Positions 28,001-37,041 of a stretch of DNA of 64,000 bases are shown here, one piece after another. A program made the translations under genes and the position numbers. Positions within the stretch are counted from its first letter, which is position 1. Each line of letters starts with the position of its first letter. The DNA comes from JAKPUX01 sp035353815 (GTDB taxonomy: Bacteria; Zhuqueibacterota; Zhuqueibacteria; Residuimicrobiales; Residuimicrobiaceae): the NCBI GenBank assembly GCA_035353815.1, contig DAOQAG010000017.1, positions 13,250-77,249 of the forward strand, given 5' to 3'. The notes under the pieces were generated by a model that searched no databases, was not told the origin of the DNA, and saw nothing but the letters and a program-made list of their open reading frames with translations.

Positions 28001-28554
28001 CCCGCATGCGCGAGCTCTCGTTACATATTCTCGACATCGTGACCAATTCGGTCGAGGCGGAGGCGAGCAGGGTCATCCTCTGGATCGATGAATCGATTGC
28101 CGGCAATCTCTTGCGCATCAGGGTGCGCGACAATGGCCGCGGCATGACCCGGGCCATGATCGATCGGGTCACTGATCCCTTCGTCACCACCCGCACCACT
28201 CGCGCCGTCGGCATGGGACTGCCGCTGCTGCAGCAGGCGGCAGCGAGCTGCGGCGGCAGGCTGGAGATTGAATCGCAACCGGGCCGGGGCACCACCTTGC
28301 AGGCGACCTTCGCTCATAACAGCCTGAATCGGTCCCCCCTGGGCGATATCGCCGCAACGGTCGTCAACCTGATCATCGGGGCTCCGGAGGTCCATTTTGT
28401 CTACGGTCATCGCACCGATGGCGGTTATTTCACCTTCGACTCTTACTGGTTCTATGCGCGCATGGCGGAGCGCGATTGCTCGCAATATATGCTCGTCGAA
28501 CCCGCGCAACAATGGATCCAGGAGAAACTCGTGCTGATCGGATCGATCGGCTGA
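27997..28554 (+). CDS. HATPase-domain protein (anti-sigma-factor/kinase-like ATP-binding protein)
   Basis: 185 residues. It starts straight in a GHKL ATPase fold: N-box HILDIVTNSVEAEA, G1 VRDNGRGM, and G2-like AVGMGLPLLQQAA with GRGTTL. No HisKA domain is present. Residues 110-185 form a small unassigned domain. It resembles anti-sigma regulatory ATPases found beside DRTGG/PHP genes in hydrogenase loci. GTG at 27997 overlaps the PHP stop by 4 bases with GGAG 5 bases upstream; ATG 28006 is an alternative. Probably a soluble regulator; target unknown. Confidence 0.78.
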   Translation: MTRMRELSLHILDIVTNSVEAEASRVILWIDESIAGNLLRIRVRDNGRGMTRAMIDRVTDPFVTTRTTRAVGMGLPLLQQAAASCGGRLEIESQPGRGTTLQATFAHNSLNRSPLGDIAATVVNLIIGAPEVHFVYGHRTDGGYFTFDSYWFYARMAERDCSQYMLVEPAQQWIQEKLVLIGSIG

Positions 28555-28642
28555 ACCCATAACTTCACCCCTAATCAACCTGTACCATCGGCGGAGGACA
28601 TCGCGCCCTTTGCCGCTCTACTCACTTCAGGAGGAATGCATC

Positions 28643-29008
28643 GTGAAAAGTCTGTCGGATCTTCGCGCTATTAAAGACAAGGCCAAGAAAGAGATGGCGG
28701 CCCGTGAACAATCGGCCAAGTTCCGCATCGTCATCGCGATGGGAACCTGCGGTATTGCTGCCGGCGCCCGCTCTGTCATGTCCGCCATCCTCGATGAAAT
28801 AAACAAACGCAATGTTACCCAGGCGGTGGTCACGCAGACCGGCTGCCTCGGCTTCTGCGACCAGGAGCCCCTGGTACAGGTGGTGCAAAGCGACACGGGC
28901 ATTACAACGACCTATGGCAAGATCTCTGCGGAAATCGCCCGCAAAATCGTCGTCGACCATGTGATGGGCGGACAAGTGGTCTCGAGCCACGTCTTCTCTC
29001 ACGAATAA
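28643..29008 (+). CDS. Thioredoxin-like [2Fe-2S] ferredoxin (HndB-like)
   Basis: 121 residues of the thioredoxin-like [2Fe-2S] ferredoxin fold: IAMGTCGIAAGARSVM and QTGCLGFCDQEPLVQV supply the cysteines. In HndABCD-type NADP-reducing hydrogenases a protein of this type (HndB) is a separate subunit, and here it precedes NuoE-, NuoF- and HydA-type genes in the same order. The start is GTG 28643, with GGAGG 8 bases upstream; the nearby ATG is out of frame. In hydrogenase cluster 1 the equivalent domain is fused inside the NuoF-like subunit. Confidence 0.85.
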   Translation: MKSLSDLRAIKDKAKKEMAAREQSAKFRIVIAMGTCGIAAGARSVMSAILDEINKRNVTQAVVTQTGCLGFCDQEPLVQVVQSDTGITTTYGKISAEIARKIVVDHVMGGQVVSSHVFSHE

Positions 29009-29071
29009 GCGGCAGCGGCACGCCAACCGCTTGAGCAACTCCCTCATCAGCAGCTTTTTTTGGAGGAACCC

Positions 29072-29548
29072 ATGACGGATTTATCACAGGTAGATCAAAT
29101 TGTTACATCCTATGCAACCACCAAGACGCCATTGATCTACATCCTCAAGGATGTGCAAAAGGCGTATGGTTTTCTGTCCGAGGATATCCTGACCCAGGTA
29201 GCCAAAAAAACGGACATTCCCCTTAGTGAAATCTATGGTGTCGCCACCTTTTACTCCCTGTTCACCACCCGGCCCAAGGGGAAACATATCGTACGCTGCT
29301 GCAACAATGCGCCCTGCTATGTCAAAGACTCCACCGAGGTGCTGGCGCAAATCAAGAGCTATCTCGGCGTGGAGACCGGGGGCACCACCCCGGATGGACT
29401 TTTCACCCTGGAATTCACCAGCTGTCTCGGGCTTTGTGCGGTTGCGCCGGTGATGATGATCGATTCGGAAGTCTTTGGCAACCTGACTCCGGAGAAGGCG
29501 ATTGCGATATTGAAAGATTACAAAGTGAAAGGATCATCCAATGCATAG
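29072..29548 (+). CDS. hndA: [FeFe]-hydrogenase NuoE-like subunit, cluster 2
   Basis: 158 residues of the NuoE/HydC/HndA family with IYGVATFYSLF and cysteines in CCNNAPCYVK and SCLGLCAVAP for one [2Fe-2S] cluster. ATG 29072 follows GGAGGAACCC. The stop overlaps the start of the NuoF-like gene by 8 bases, so the two are translationally coupled. It is clearly homologous to, but divergent from, the cluster 1 subunit, so the two hydrogenases are not a recent duplication. Soluble, cytoplasmic. Confidence 0.92.
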   Translation: MTDLSQVDQIVTSYATTKTPLIYILKDVQKAYGFLSEDILTQVAKKTDIPLSEIYGVATFYSLFTTRPKGKHIVRCCNNAPCYVKDSTEVLAQIKSYLGVETGGTTPDGLFTLEFTSCLGLCAVAPVMMIDSEVFGNLTPEKAIAILKDYKVKGSSNA

Positions 29549-31169
29549 AATCCATATCCTGGTCGCCATGGATGCCCATACGATCTCCCAGGGCGCGCGC
29601 TCGGTCAAGGATGCCCTGGGCAAGGAACTGGCACTGGCTGGTCTTGCCGATGAGGTGCGTGTTGTCGAGACCGGCAGCCTGGGCATATATGATAAAGGGG
29701 TTGTTCTGGTCATTTTCCCGGATGGCATTTATTACGTCGGCGTCCGCCTGGAAGATGTTTCGGAAATCATCTCCGAACATCTGATCAAGGGGCGGGTGGT
29801 GGAACGCCTGCAATACCTCGATCTCCCGGCCGCGGAAGGGGCCGTGGGCGACAAGCCGGCCCGTATCGGCAAACAGCTGCGTATCGTCCTCAAGAATGCC
29901 GGCGTCATCGATCCCGAAAGCATCGAGGAGTATATCGCGCACGATGGCTATGAGGCCCTCGGTAAAGCCCTCACGAGCTTGAAGCCGGAAGAGGTCATGG
30001 AAGAGGTGAAAAAGTCGGGCATCCAGGGCCGCGGCGGGGCTTTTTTTCCGACCGGCCTGAAGTGGAGTTTTGCGGCCAAAGAGAAATCGGATGTCAAATA
30101 CATCATCTGCAACGCCGATGAGGGCGAACCGGGGACCTTCAAGGACCGGCTGATCCTCGAAGGCGATCCGCATGCGGTGATCGAGGGCATGGCCCTCGCC
30201 GGCTATGCCGTCGGCGCGCATCAGGGGTATGTTTATATCCGCGGCGAATACCATATGTCGATCGCGCGCATGCAGCGCGCCATAGATCAGGCCCGTGATC
30301 AGGGTCTTTTGGGCGCAAATATATTTGGCAGCGGTTTTGCCTTCGATCTCGAGATTCGCGAAGGCGCCGGTGCCTATATCTGCGGCGAGGAGACCGCTCT
30401 GATCGAATCGATCGAAGGCAAGCGCGGTGAACCACGCAACAAGCCGCCCTTCCCGCCCTCGGTCGGCCTCTGGGGCCAACCCACCATCGTCAATAACGTC
30501 GAAACCCTCGCCAACATCCCGCAAATCCTCATCAAAGGCCCCGAATGGTACAAGGGGATCGGCACCGTGAAGAGCCCGGGCACCAAGGTCTTCACCATGG
30601 TCGGCAATATCAACAACCCCGGCTTGATCGAAGTGCCGATGGGCATCACCCTGCGCGAGATTATCTATGATATCGGCCACGGCATCCCCGGGGGCAAAGG
30701 CTTCAAGATGGCCCAGCTCGGCGGGACAACCGGCGGCATCCTCACCAGCGAACATCTGGACCTCCCTCTGAGCACCGAATCCCTGCGCGAGATCGGTGCG
30801 GGCATGGGCTCCGGCGCCCTCCTTGTCGCTGACGATGCGCAGTGCATCGTCGGTCTGGTGAAGAATTTCGTCGAATTCTTCGTCCATGAATCCTGCGGGA
30901 TTTGCACCCTGTGCCGCGAAGGCAACGGTCGGCTGCTGGAGATCCTCGAGCGGCTGACCGCAGGCCTCGGAAGGGCCAAAGACCTGCAGCTCATGGAAGA
31001 TCTGGCTAAGACCATGGCCAAAGGCGCCTTCTGCGGCCTTGGCCAGGCGGCACCGATTCCTATTCTCGGCTGCCTGCGCTACTTCCGCGAAGAATTCGAA
31101 CAGCATCTCGCGGCCACCTGCAAGGCCGGCAAATGCACCTTCGAAAAAGCCGGTCAGGCCGCTGCCTGA
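29541..31169 (+). CDS. hndC: [FeFe]-hydrogenase NuoF-like flavoprotein subunit, cluster 2
   Basis: 542 residues. The N-terminal thioredoxin-like domain has lost all cluster cysteines (HILVAMDAHTISQGA where the cluster 1 protein has GMGTCG). The FMN/NAD module is intact: GRGGAFFPTGLKW, CNADEGEPGTF, GAGAYICGEETAL. The [4Fe-4S] site ESCGICTLCREG is present. Unlike the cluster 1 subunit it ends without a two-cluster ferredoxin (CKAGKCTFEKAG only). It therefore transfers electrons between NAD(P) and HydA through fewer centres, consistent with an HndC-like role. HydA follows after 52 bases with its own AGGAGG. Confidence 0.92.
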   Translation: MHRIHILVAMDAHTISQGARSVKDALGKELALAGLADEVRVVETGSLGIYDKGVVLVIFPDGIYYVGVRLEDVSEIISEHLIKGRVVERLQYLDLPAAEGAVGDKPARIGKQLRIVLKNAGVIDPESIEEYIAHDGYEALGKALTSLKPEEVMEEVKKSGIQGRGGAFFPTGLKWSFAAKEKSDVKYIICNADEGEPGTFKDRLILEGDPHAVIEGMALAGYAVGAHQGYVYIRGEYHMSIARMQRAIDQARDQGLLGANIFGSGFAFDLEIREGAGAYICGEETALIESIEGKRGEPRNKPPFPPSVGLWGQPTIVNNVETLANIPQILIKGPEWYKGIGTVKSPGTKVFTMVGNINNPGLIEVPMGITLREIIYDIGHGIPGGKGFKMAQLGGTTGGILTSEHLDLPLSTESLREIGAGMGSGALLVADDAQCIVGLVKNFVEFFVHESCGICTLCREGNGRLLEILERLTAGLGRAKDLQLMEDLAKTMAKGAFCGLGQAAPIPILGCLRYFREEFEQHLAATCKAGKCTFEKAGQAAA

Positions 31170-31221
31170 CTTGGAGCCTCTTAACGAGTAAATTCTTTCG
31201 ACCAATCAGGAGGATGTCACC

Positions 31222-32952
31222 TTGGATACAGTCAATTTGACGATAGATGGACGAAGGGTCGCCGTGCCGGCGGATGCCACCGTTCTCGATGCCGCCGAAA
31301 AAGCCCTGGTCAATATTCCCCGCCTTTGCTATCACCCCGATCTGCCGCCGGTTTCCGCATGCCGGCTCTGCGTAGTCGAGATCAAGGGGGATCGTCTCCT
31401 GCGCACCGCCTGCAGCTGGCGGGTCGCGGAAGGCATGGAGGTGATCACCAATTCCAAAACCGTGCGCGAATCCCGCCGGATCGCCATGGAACTGCTGCTC
31501 TCCCGCCATCCCATGCGCTGCACCGAATGCGTCCGCAACGGCTCCTGTGAGCTGCGCGCGGTCGCCGATCAGCTGGGCATCCGCGAGATCAGCTTTGAAT
31601 ACCGCGAACGCAAGGGAGAACTTGACAGCTCCAGCCCCTCGGTCGTCCGCGATCCCTCCAAATGTATCCTCTGCCGCCGCTGCGTCCAGACCTGCACCAT
31701 GGTTCAGAGCGTCAGCGCCCTCGGCATGGAGAGCCGCGGCTATGATGTCTGGGTGGATACGCCCTTCAGCAACGGCCTGGGCGAGGTCGCCTGCGTCGCC
31801 TGCGGCCAGTGCATCGACCGCTGCCCGGTCGGGGCCCTGTACGAAAACAGCCATATCCAGCGGGTCTGGGACGCCATCGATAATCCCGACCTGCATGTGG
31901 TCGTCCAGACCGCCCCGGCCGTCCGCGTCGCCATCGGCGAGGAGTTCGGCATGGCTCCGGGCGCCCTGGTGACCGACAAGCTCGTCGCCGCCCTGCGCCG
32001 CATGGGCTTCGACAAGGTCTTTGATACTGATTTTACGGCGGATCTGACCATCATGGAAGAGGGCTACGAGCTGCTCAATCGGATCAAAAACGGCGGCACC
32101 CTGCCGCTGCTGACCTCCTGCAGCCCGGGATGGATCAATTTCATCGAACATTTCTATCCTGAGCTGCTGCCGCACGTGTCGTCGTGCAAGTCGCCGCAGC
32201 AGATGTTCGGCGCGCTCGCCAAGACCTACTATGCACAAAAGATCGGCGCCGATCCTAAAAACATCTATGTCGTTTCGGTGATGCCGTGCACGGCCAAGAA
32301 ATACGAAAGCGACCGCGCGGAAATGAGCAGCAGCGGCTTCCGCGATGTCGACGCCGTGCTGACCACCCGTGAAGCGGCGACAATGATGAAACAGATCGGC
32401 ATCCAGCTTCAGGATCTGCCGGATGAGGAGTACGACGCCCCGCTGGGTATCTCCACCGGCGCGGCCGTGATCTTCGGCGCCACTGGCGGTGTCATGGAAG
32501 CCGCCCTGCGCACGGTGTACGAAGTTCTGACCGGCAAGCCCCTGGAAGATATCGAGATCAAGGCGGTGCGCGGCCTCGAAGGCGTCAAGGAGGCGGAGGT
32601 CGAAATTGCCGGCCTCAAGGTCAAGGCCGCGGTGGCCAACGGCCTGGCCAACGCCCGCTCCCTGATGAAAAAGATCGTCGCCGGCGAAGCGCAATATCAC
32701 TTTATCGAGATCATGGCCTGCCCCGGCGGTTGCATCGGCGGCGGCGGTCAGCCGATTCCAACTTCGCTGGAGATTCGTAAAAAACGCGCTGAAGCGATCT
32801 ATAGCGCCGATCGCGGCCTCAAGATCCGCAAATCTCATGAAAATCCGGCGGTTCAGCAGCTCTACAAGGAGTTCCTGGGCGAACCCAACAGCCACAAAGC
32901 CCATGAACTGCTGCATACGCACTATTTCAAAAAGACCGTCTATCAGGAATAA
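31222..32952 (+). CDS. hndD: [FeFe]-hydrogenase catalytic subunit, cluster 2
   Basis: 576 residues. N-terminal [2Fe-2S] domain (C36, C47, C50, C64), His/Cys [4Fe-4S] region (SRHPMRCTEC), two [4Fe-4S] clusters (CILCRRCVQTC, CVACGQCIDRC), then the H-cluster domain with TSCSPGW (298-304), MPCTAKK (354-360) and ACPGGCIGGGGQP. It ends YKEFLGEPNSHKAHELLHTHY like the cluster 1 enzyme. The start is TTG, 8 bases after AGGAGG; no in-frame ATG fits. Cytoplasmic H2-forming or H2-consuming subunit of the second complex. A 30-bp perfect palindrome follows the stop. Confidence 0.95.
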   Translation: MDTVNLTIDGRRVAVPADATVLDAAEKALVNIPRLCYHPDLPPVSACRLCVVEIKGDRLLRTACSWRVAEGMEVITNSKTVRESRRIAMELLLSRHPMRCTECVRNGSCELRAVADQLGIREISFEYRERKGELDSSSPSVVRDPSKCILCRRCVQTCTMVQSVSALGMESRGYDVWVDTPFSNGLGEVACVACGQCIDRCPVGALYENSHIQRVWDAIDNPDLHVVVQTAPAVRVAIGEEFGMAPGALVTDKLVAALRRMGFDKVFDTDFTADLTIMEEGYELLNRIKNGGTLPLLTSCSPGWINFIEHFYPELLPHVSSCKSPQQMFGALAKTYYAQKIGADPKNIYVVSVMPCTAKKYESDRAEMSSSGFRDVDAVLTTREAATMMKQIGIQLQDLPDEEYDAPLGISTGAAVIFGATGGVMEAALRTVYEVLTGKPLEDIEIKAVRGLEGVKEAEVEIAGLKVKAAVANGLANARSLMKKIVAGEAQYHFIEIMACPGGCIGGGGQPIPTSLEIRKKRAEAIYSADRGLKIRKSHENPAVQQLYKEFLGEPNSHKAHELLHTHYFKKTVYQE

Positions 32953-32962
32953 CACCCGCAGA

Positions 32963-32992
32963 CCTGTCCGGAGGGGGCCCCCTCCGGACAGG
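32963..32992. repeat. 30-bp perfect palindrome between hydrogenase and butyrate kinase genes
   Basis: Arms CCTGTCCGGAGGGGG and CCCCCTCCGGACAGG meet without a loop. No T-tract follows, so it is unlikely to end transcription. It may protect the upstream message, lower downstream expression, or bind a dimeric regulator. Confidence 0.75.
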
Positions 32993-33012
32993 CCCAGCAG
33001 GAGGGAGGCCCG

Positions 33013-34095
33013 ATGACCGCAGCTCCATCGCCCCTGATTCTGGTGATCAACCCGGGATCAACCTCGACGAAGGTGGCGCTCTTTGCCGGCAGAAAGAAAG
33101 TCTCCGAGGAAAGTCTCTCGCACAGCAAGGATGATCTGGCCCGCTTCAAGGGATTGTGGGATCAGTTTGACTACCGGACGGATCTGGTTATCGAATTCCT
33201 CAATCGGCAGAACCTCAAGGCCTTTTCCCTGGCTGCGGTGGTCGGCCGGGGAGGCATGCTCAAATCGGTCAGCCGCGGCACCTACATCGTGGACGATACC
33301 ATGATCGCGGATGCGCAGAGGGGAGTTCAGGGCGAACATGTCTCGAATCTGGGCTGCGCCATCGCCGGCAAGATCGCGCAGCTCTATGGCAGTGTCGCTT
33401 TTATCGTCGATCCGGTCTCCGTGGACGAATTCGAGCCGCTGGCCCGATTTTCCGGCCATCCACGGATTCAGAGGAGAGCCCTGTCGCACGCACTCAGCCT
33501 GCGCGCCGCCGCTTTTTGGGCCGCCGAAGCTCTCAACATCGATGCGAACACACACAATTTTATCGTCGCCCATCTCGGCGGCGGCATCTCCATCGCCCCG
33601 GTGAAAGGGGGCCGGATCATCGATGTCAACGACGCCTCGAGCGACGGCCCCTTCTCGCCCGAACGTACCGGCAGTTTGCCGCTGCAACCCTTCATCGACC
33701 TCTGCTACTCGGGTGAATTCACCCGCGCAGAGATGCGCCAGCTGGTGATGGGCAAAGGCGGACTGCTGGCGTATCTCGGAACGCATGATGCCCGGGAGGT
33801 CGAAAAACGGATCGAAGCCGGCGATGACGAGGCCGACATGGTCTTCAGGGCCATGGCGTACCAGATCGCCAAGGAGATCGGCGCCATGACGACGGTGCTC
33901 AACGGTCAGGTGGCCGCAGTGGTCCTGACCGGGGGCCTTGCTCATTCGCAGCGGCTGGTCGGCCTGATCACCGCGCGCGTCGGCTTTGTCGCCCCGCTGC
34001 GCATTTTTCCCGGCGAACTGGAGCTGGAGGCGATGGCCTCGGGCGCGCTGCGCGTCCTCAACGGCCAGGAGAAAGCCCGGCATTACCCCAAATGA
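33013..34095 (+). CDS. buk: Butyrate (branched-chain acyl) kinase, first copy
   Basis: 360 residues of the acetate/butyrate kinase family: LVINPGSTSTKVALF at the N-terminus, VVGRGGMLKSVSRGTY, FIVAHLGGGISIAP (phosphate loop) and AVVLTGGLAHSQRL. It makes ATP from an acyl phosphate such as butyryl or isobutyryl phosphate in the cytoplasm. AGGAGGG precedes the ATG. The phosphate butyryltransferase gene follows after 26 bases, giving the acyl-CoA to acid plus ATP route next to an H2-evolving enzyme, as expected for a fermenter. Chain-length preference cannot be read from sequence. Confidence 0.92.
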   Translation: MTAAPSPLILVINPGSTSTKVALFAGRKKVSEESLSHSKDDLARFKGLWDQFDYRTDLVIEFLNRQNLKAFSLAAVVGRGGMLKSVSRGTYIVDDTMIADAQRGVQGEHVSNLGCAIAGKIAQLYGSVAFIVDPVSVDEFEPLARFSGHPRIQRRALSHALSLRAAAFWAAEALNIDANTHNFIVAHLGGGISIAPVKGGRIIDVNDASSDGPFSPERTGSLPLQPFIDLCYSGEFTRAEMRQLVMGKGGLLAYLGTHDAREVEKRIEAGDDEADMVFRAMAYQIAKEIGAMTTVLNGQVAAVVLTGGLAHSQRLVGLITARVGFVAPLRIFPGELELEAMASGALRVLNGQEKARHYPK

Positions 34096-34121
34096 TGCGG
34101 AATCGCCCAGGAGGGAACCCC

Positions 34122-35033
34122 ATGATTCAGTCCTTCGATGAACTGCTCGATCACGCCCGCCAGGGCAGCAAGGTAACCGTTGCGGTCGCAGCTGCGGCCG
34201 ATGAAGCGGCCTTAAGCGCCGTGGCCTCCGCCCATGCACTCGGGATGGCCGATGCTCTGCTTTTTGGCGAAGAGGATAAAATTCGCCGCCTTTATCGCGA
34301 GATGACCGGCGCCGCGGAGATGCCTTTCGTCGTCCATGATGTGCCCGAGGAGGTGAACGCCGCACGGGCGGCCGTGGCGGCGGTGCGCAGCGGGGAAGCG
34401 CAAATTCTGCTCAAGGGCAAGATCAAGACCGCGGCCCTGCTCAAGTCCGTCCTGGACAGCGAGTCCGGCCTGCGCTCGAATCATCTGCTCAGCGATTGCT
34501 TCATCTTTGAGGATCCCGCGCTGCAAGGCAACAAGCTGGTGATGATCACCGACGGCGGCGTCACCCTCAAGCCCGATCTTAAACAAAAGATAGAGATTAT
34601 CGAGAATGCCGTCGCCGTCGCGCACGCCCTGGGCCACGCGAATCCGCGCGTCGCCGTACTTTCGGCTGTGGAGACGGTGAATCCCGCCCTTCCGGCTACG
34701 CTGGATGCCGCGGCACTGACCAAAATGAACCAGCGCGGGCAGATCAAGGGCTGTATCATCGACGGCCCGCTCGCCCTGGATAATGCGATTTCCCGGGAAG
34801 CAGCCGAGATCAAGGGGATCCAATCGCCGGTGGCTGGACGGGCGGAAATCCTGCTCTGCCCCGATATCGAGTCGGCCAACATGCTGGCCAAATCCACCAC
34901 CTATTTTGCCCGTTTGCGCCTCGGCCATGTCATTATGGGGACGACCGCTCCGGTCCTGATCCCCTCCCGTGCCGACAGCGCGGACAGCAAATTGTTGTCG
35001 ATCGCTATCGGCAAGCTCGTTTGTTCACATTAG
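34122..35033 (+). CDS. ptb: Phosphate butyryltransferase, first copy
   Basis: 303 residues of the phosphate acetyl/butyryl transferase family: LLKGKIKTAALLKSVL, LVMITDGGVTLKPDL, IDGPLALDNAISREAA and the C-terminal LIPSRADSADSKLLSIA. It swaps CoA of an acyl-CoA for phosphate. ATG 34122 follows GGAGGGAACCCC. It pairs with the upstream kinase; FtsH begins 28 bases later. Only moderately similar to the second ptb in this window, so the two pairs likely handle different acids or conditions. Confidence 0.92.
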   Translation: MIQSFDELLDHARQGSKVTVAVAAAADEAALSAVASAHALGMADALLFGEEDKIRRLYREMTGAAEMPFVVHDVPEEVNAARAAVAAVRSGEAQILLKGKIKTAALLKSVLDSESGLRSNHLLSDCFIFEDPALQGNKLVMITDGGVTLKPDLKQKIEIIENAVAVAHALGHANPRVAVLSAVETVNPALPATLDAAALTKMNQRGQIKGCIIDGPLALDNAISREAAEIKGIQSPVAGRAEILLCPDIESANMLAKSTTYFARLRLGHVIMGTTAPVLIPSRADSADSKLLSIAIGKLVCSH

Positions 35034-35061
35034 CACCTTTCGGCTGCACAAGGAGAATGCA

Positions 35062-37041
35062 ATGCTCTTCCCCAATCATGATGAGAACAAGTCCCCCAAC
35101 CGGCGCAAACCTAAAATGGAAAAGAAGCTGCACTTTTCGATATGGTACATCCTCTTTGCGCTGATGACCCTTTATCTGTTCAACGATCTTTTCTTCGCCT
35201 CCCATGTGCGCGAAGTGCCCTACAGCACCTTCAAGACTCTGCTGCGGCAAAACCGCATCTTCGAGGCAGGTGTCTCCGGCGAAAAGATCGAGGGTCTCTA
35301 TTTTGTCGGCGATACCACGGCGATCGCCGGCCAGCGTACCATGTATGATTCACTTAAAGCAAAGGCCGAAAAGCGCGGAGAGTTCAATGTTAAGGAGATT
35401 TTCAATACCGCCAAGAACCAGGAGCTCTTCGTCCAGAAAAATCTGCAGTCTTTCACGACCGTGCGCATCGAGGATGCCGATCTGGTGAAGGAATTGGAAG
35501 CCCACCACGTCGCGTATGCCGGCAAAGCGGGCGAGGGCTGGCTGCGCAGCCTGATCCTGGGCTGGGTGCTGCCCTTCGCTGTGCTCTTCGCCATCTGGGG
35601 TTTCGTCTTCAAGCGCATGAATCCGAGCGGCGGCATGATGTCGATCGGCAAGAGCAAGGCCAAAATCTACGTCGAGGGTCAGACCAAGGTCACCTTCAAG
35701 GATGTCGCGGGCATCGACGAAGCCCTGGGCGAAGTGACCGAGATCGTCGATTTTCTCAAGAATCCGGAAAAATTCCAGCGCCTTGGCGGCCGGATTCCCA
35801 AGGGGGTGCTGCTCGTCGGGCCGCCGGGCACGGGCAAAACCTTGCTGGCCAAGGCGGTGGCCGGAGAAGCCCGGGTCCCCTTCTTCAGCATATCCGGATC
35901 GGATTTCGTCGAGATGTTCGTCGGTGTTGGCGCAGCGCGTGTGCGCGACCTGTTCCAGCAGGCCTCGCAAAAGGCCCCCTGCATCATTTTTATTGACGAG
36001 CTCGACGCACTCGGCAAGGCGCGCGGGATCAATGTCTATGGCGGACACGATGAACGCGAGCAGACCCTCAATCAATTGCTCTCGGAAATGGACGGCTTTG
36101 AATCCAATGCTGGCGTCATTATCATGGCGGCCACCAACCGTCCTGAAATTCTCGACATCGCCCTGCTGCGACCGGGCCGTTTCGATCGTCAGATCGTCGT
36201 CGACCGCCCTGATATTAATGGCCGGGAAGCGATCCTCAAGGTCCATGCCCGCCAGGTTAAGCTGGAAAAAGGAGTGGACCTCAAGGTCATCGCCGCGCGG
36301 ACCCCGGGATTTGTCGGCGCGGATCTGGCCAATCTGCTTAATGAGGCGGCCCTGATTGCGGCGCGCCACAACAAGAAGACGGTGGACATGGGCGACCTCG
36401 AAGAAGCGATCGACCGCGTCATCGCCGGCCTTGAAAAGAAAAGCCGGGTCATGAACAAGCGCGAGAAGGAGACCGTCGCTTACCATGAAGCGGGTCACGC
36501 CATCACCGCCTCGAGCATCCCTGGCTGCGATCCCGTGCACCGGGTTTCGATCATCCCGCGCGGAGTGGCGGCGCTCGGCTACACCTTGCAGCTGCCCACG
36601 GAGGACCGTTACCTGATGACCCGCAGCGAACTGGTCGGCAAGATCACCGTTCTGCTCGGCGGCCGGGTGGCTGAAGAGCTGAAATACGGTCAAGTCTCCA
36701 CCGGGGCCCAAAATGATCTCGAACGTGCTACCGATATCGCCCGCAGCATGGTGGTCGAATACGGCATGAGCCAAAAAATCGGCCCGGTCTCCTACGGCCG
36801 CGGCAATCGCGGCATGTTCCTTGGCGCCGAGATGCCCGAAAGCAAGGTCTACAGCGAAAACCTGGCCGCGACCATCGACGCGGAGATCAAGGAGCTGATC
36901 GAGGAAGCGGAGAAAAGCGTACGCACCATCCTTTCCGAACGCTTCGACCGGCTGGAACTTTTGGCACAGCGCCTGCTGGAAAATGAAGTGGTCGAAAAGG
37001 AGGAGCTGCAGGCCATTCTTGCCGAGTCGGCCCATGACTAG
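35062..37041 (+). CDS. ftsH: ATP-dependent membrane zinc protease FtsH
   Basis: 659 residues with the standard layout: transmembrane helix 1 (about 26-45), periplasmic domain, helix 2 (about 163-183), AAA+ domain with Walker A GPPGTGKT (253-260), Walker B IIFIDELDAL and second-region MAATNRPEILDIALLRPGRFDR, then the peptidase domain with HEAGH. It degrades membrane and short-lived regulatory proteins. ATG 35062 has AGGAG upstream. The usual KSRGR-like residues after Walker B read GKARGINVYGG, a mild variation. The S4-domain gene overlaps the last 8 bases. Confidence 0.96.
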   Translation: MLFPNHDENKSPNRRKPKMEKKLHFSIWYILFALMTLYLFNDLFFASHVREVPYSTFKTLLRQNRIFEAGVSGEKIEGLYFVGDTTAIAGQRTMYDSLKAKAEKRGEFNVKEIFNTAKNQELFVQKNLQSFTTVRIEDADLVKELEAHHVAYAGKAGEGWLRSLILGWVLPFAVLFAIWGFVFKRMNPSGGMMSIGKSKAKIYVEGQTKVTFKDVAGIDEALGEVTEIVDFLKNPEKFQRLGGRIPKGVLLVGPPGTGKTLLAKAVAGEARVPFFSISGSDFVEMFVGVGAARVRDLFQQASQKAPCIIFIDELDALGKARGINVYGGHDEREQTLNQLLSEMDGFESNAGVIIMAATNRPEILDIALLRPGRFDRQIVVDRPDINGREAILKVHARQVKLEKGVDLKVIAARTPGFVGADLANLLNEAALIAARHNKKTVDMGDLEEAIDRVIAGLEKKSRVMNKREKETVAYHEAGHAITASSIPGCDPVHRVSIIPRGVAALGYTLQLPTEDRYLMTRSELVGKITVLLGGRVAEELKYGQVSTGAQNDLERATDIARSMVVEYGMSQKIGPVSYGRGNRGMFLGAEMPESKVYSENLAATIDAEIKELIEEAEKSVRTILSERFDRLELLAQRLLENEVVEKEELQAILAESAHD

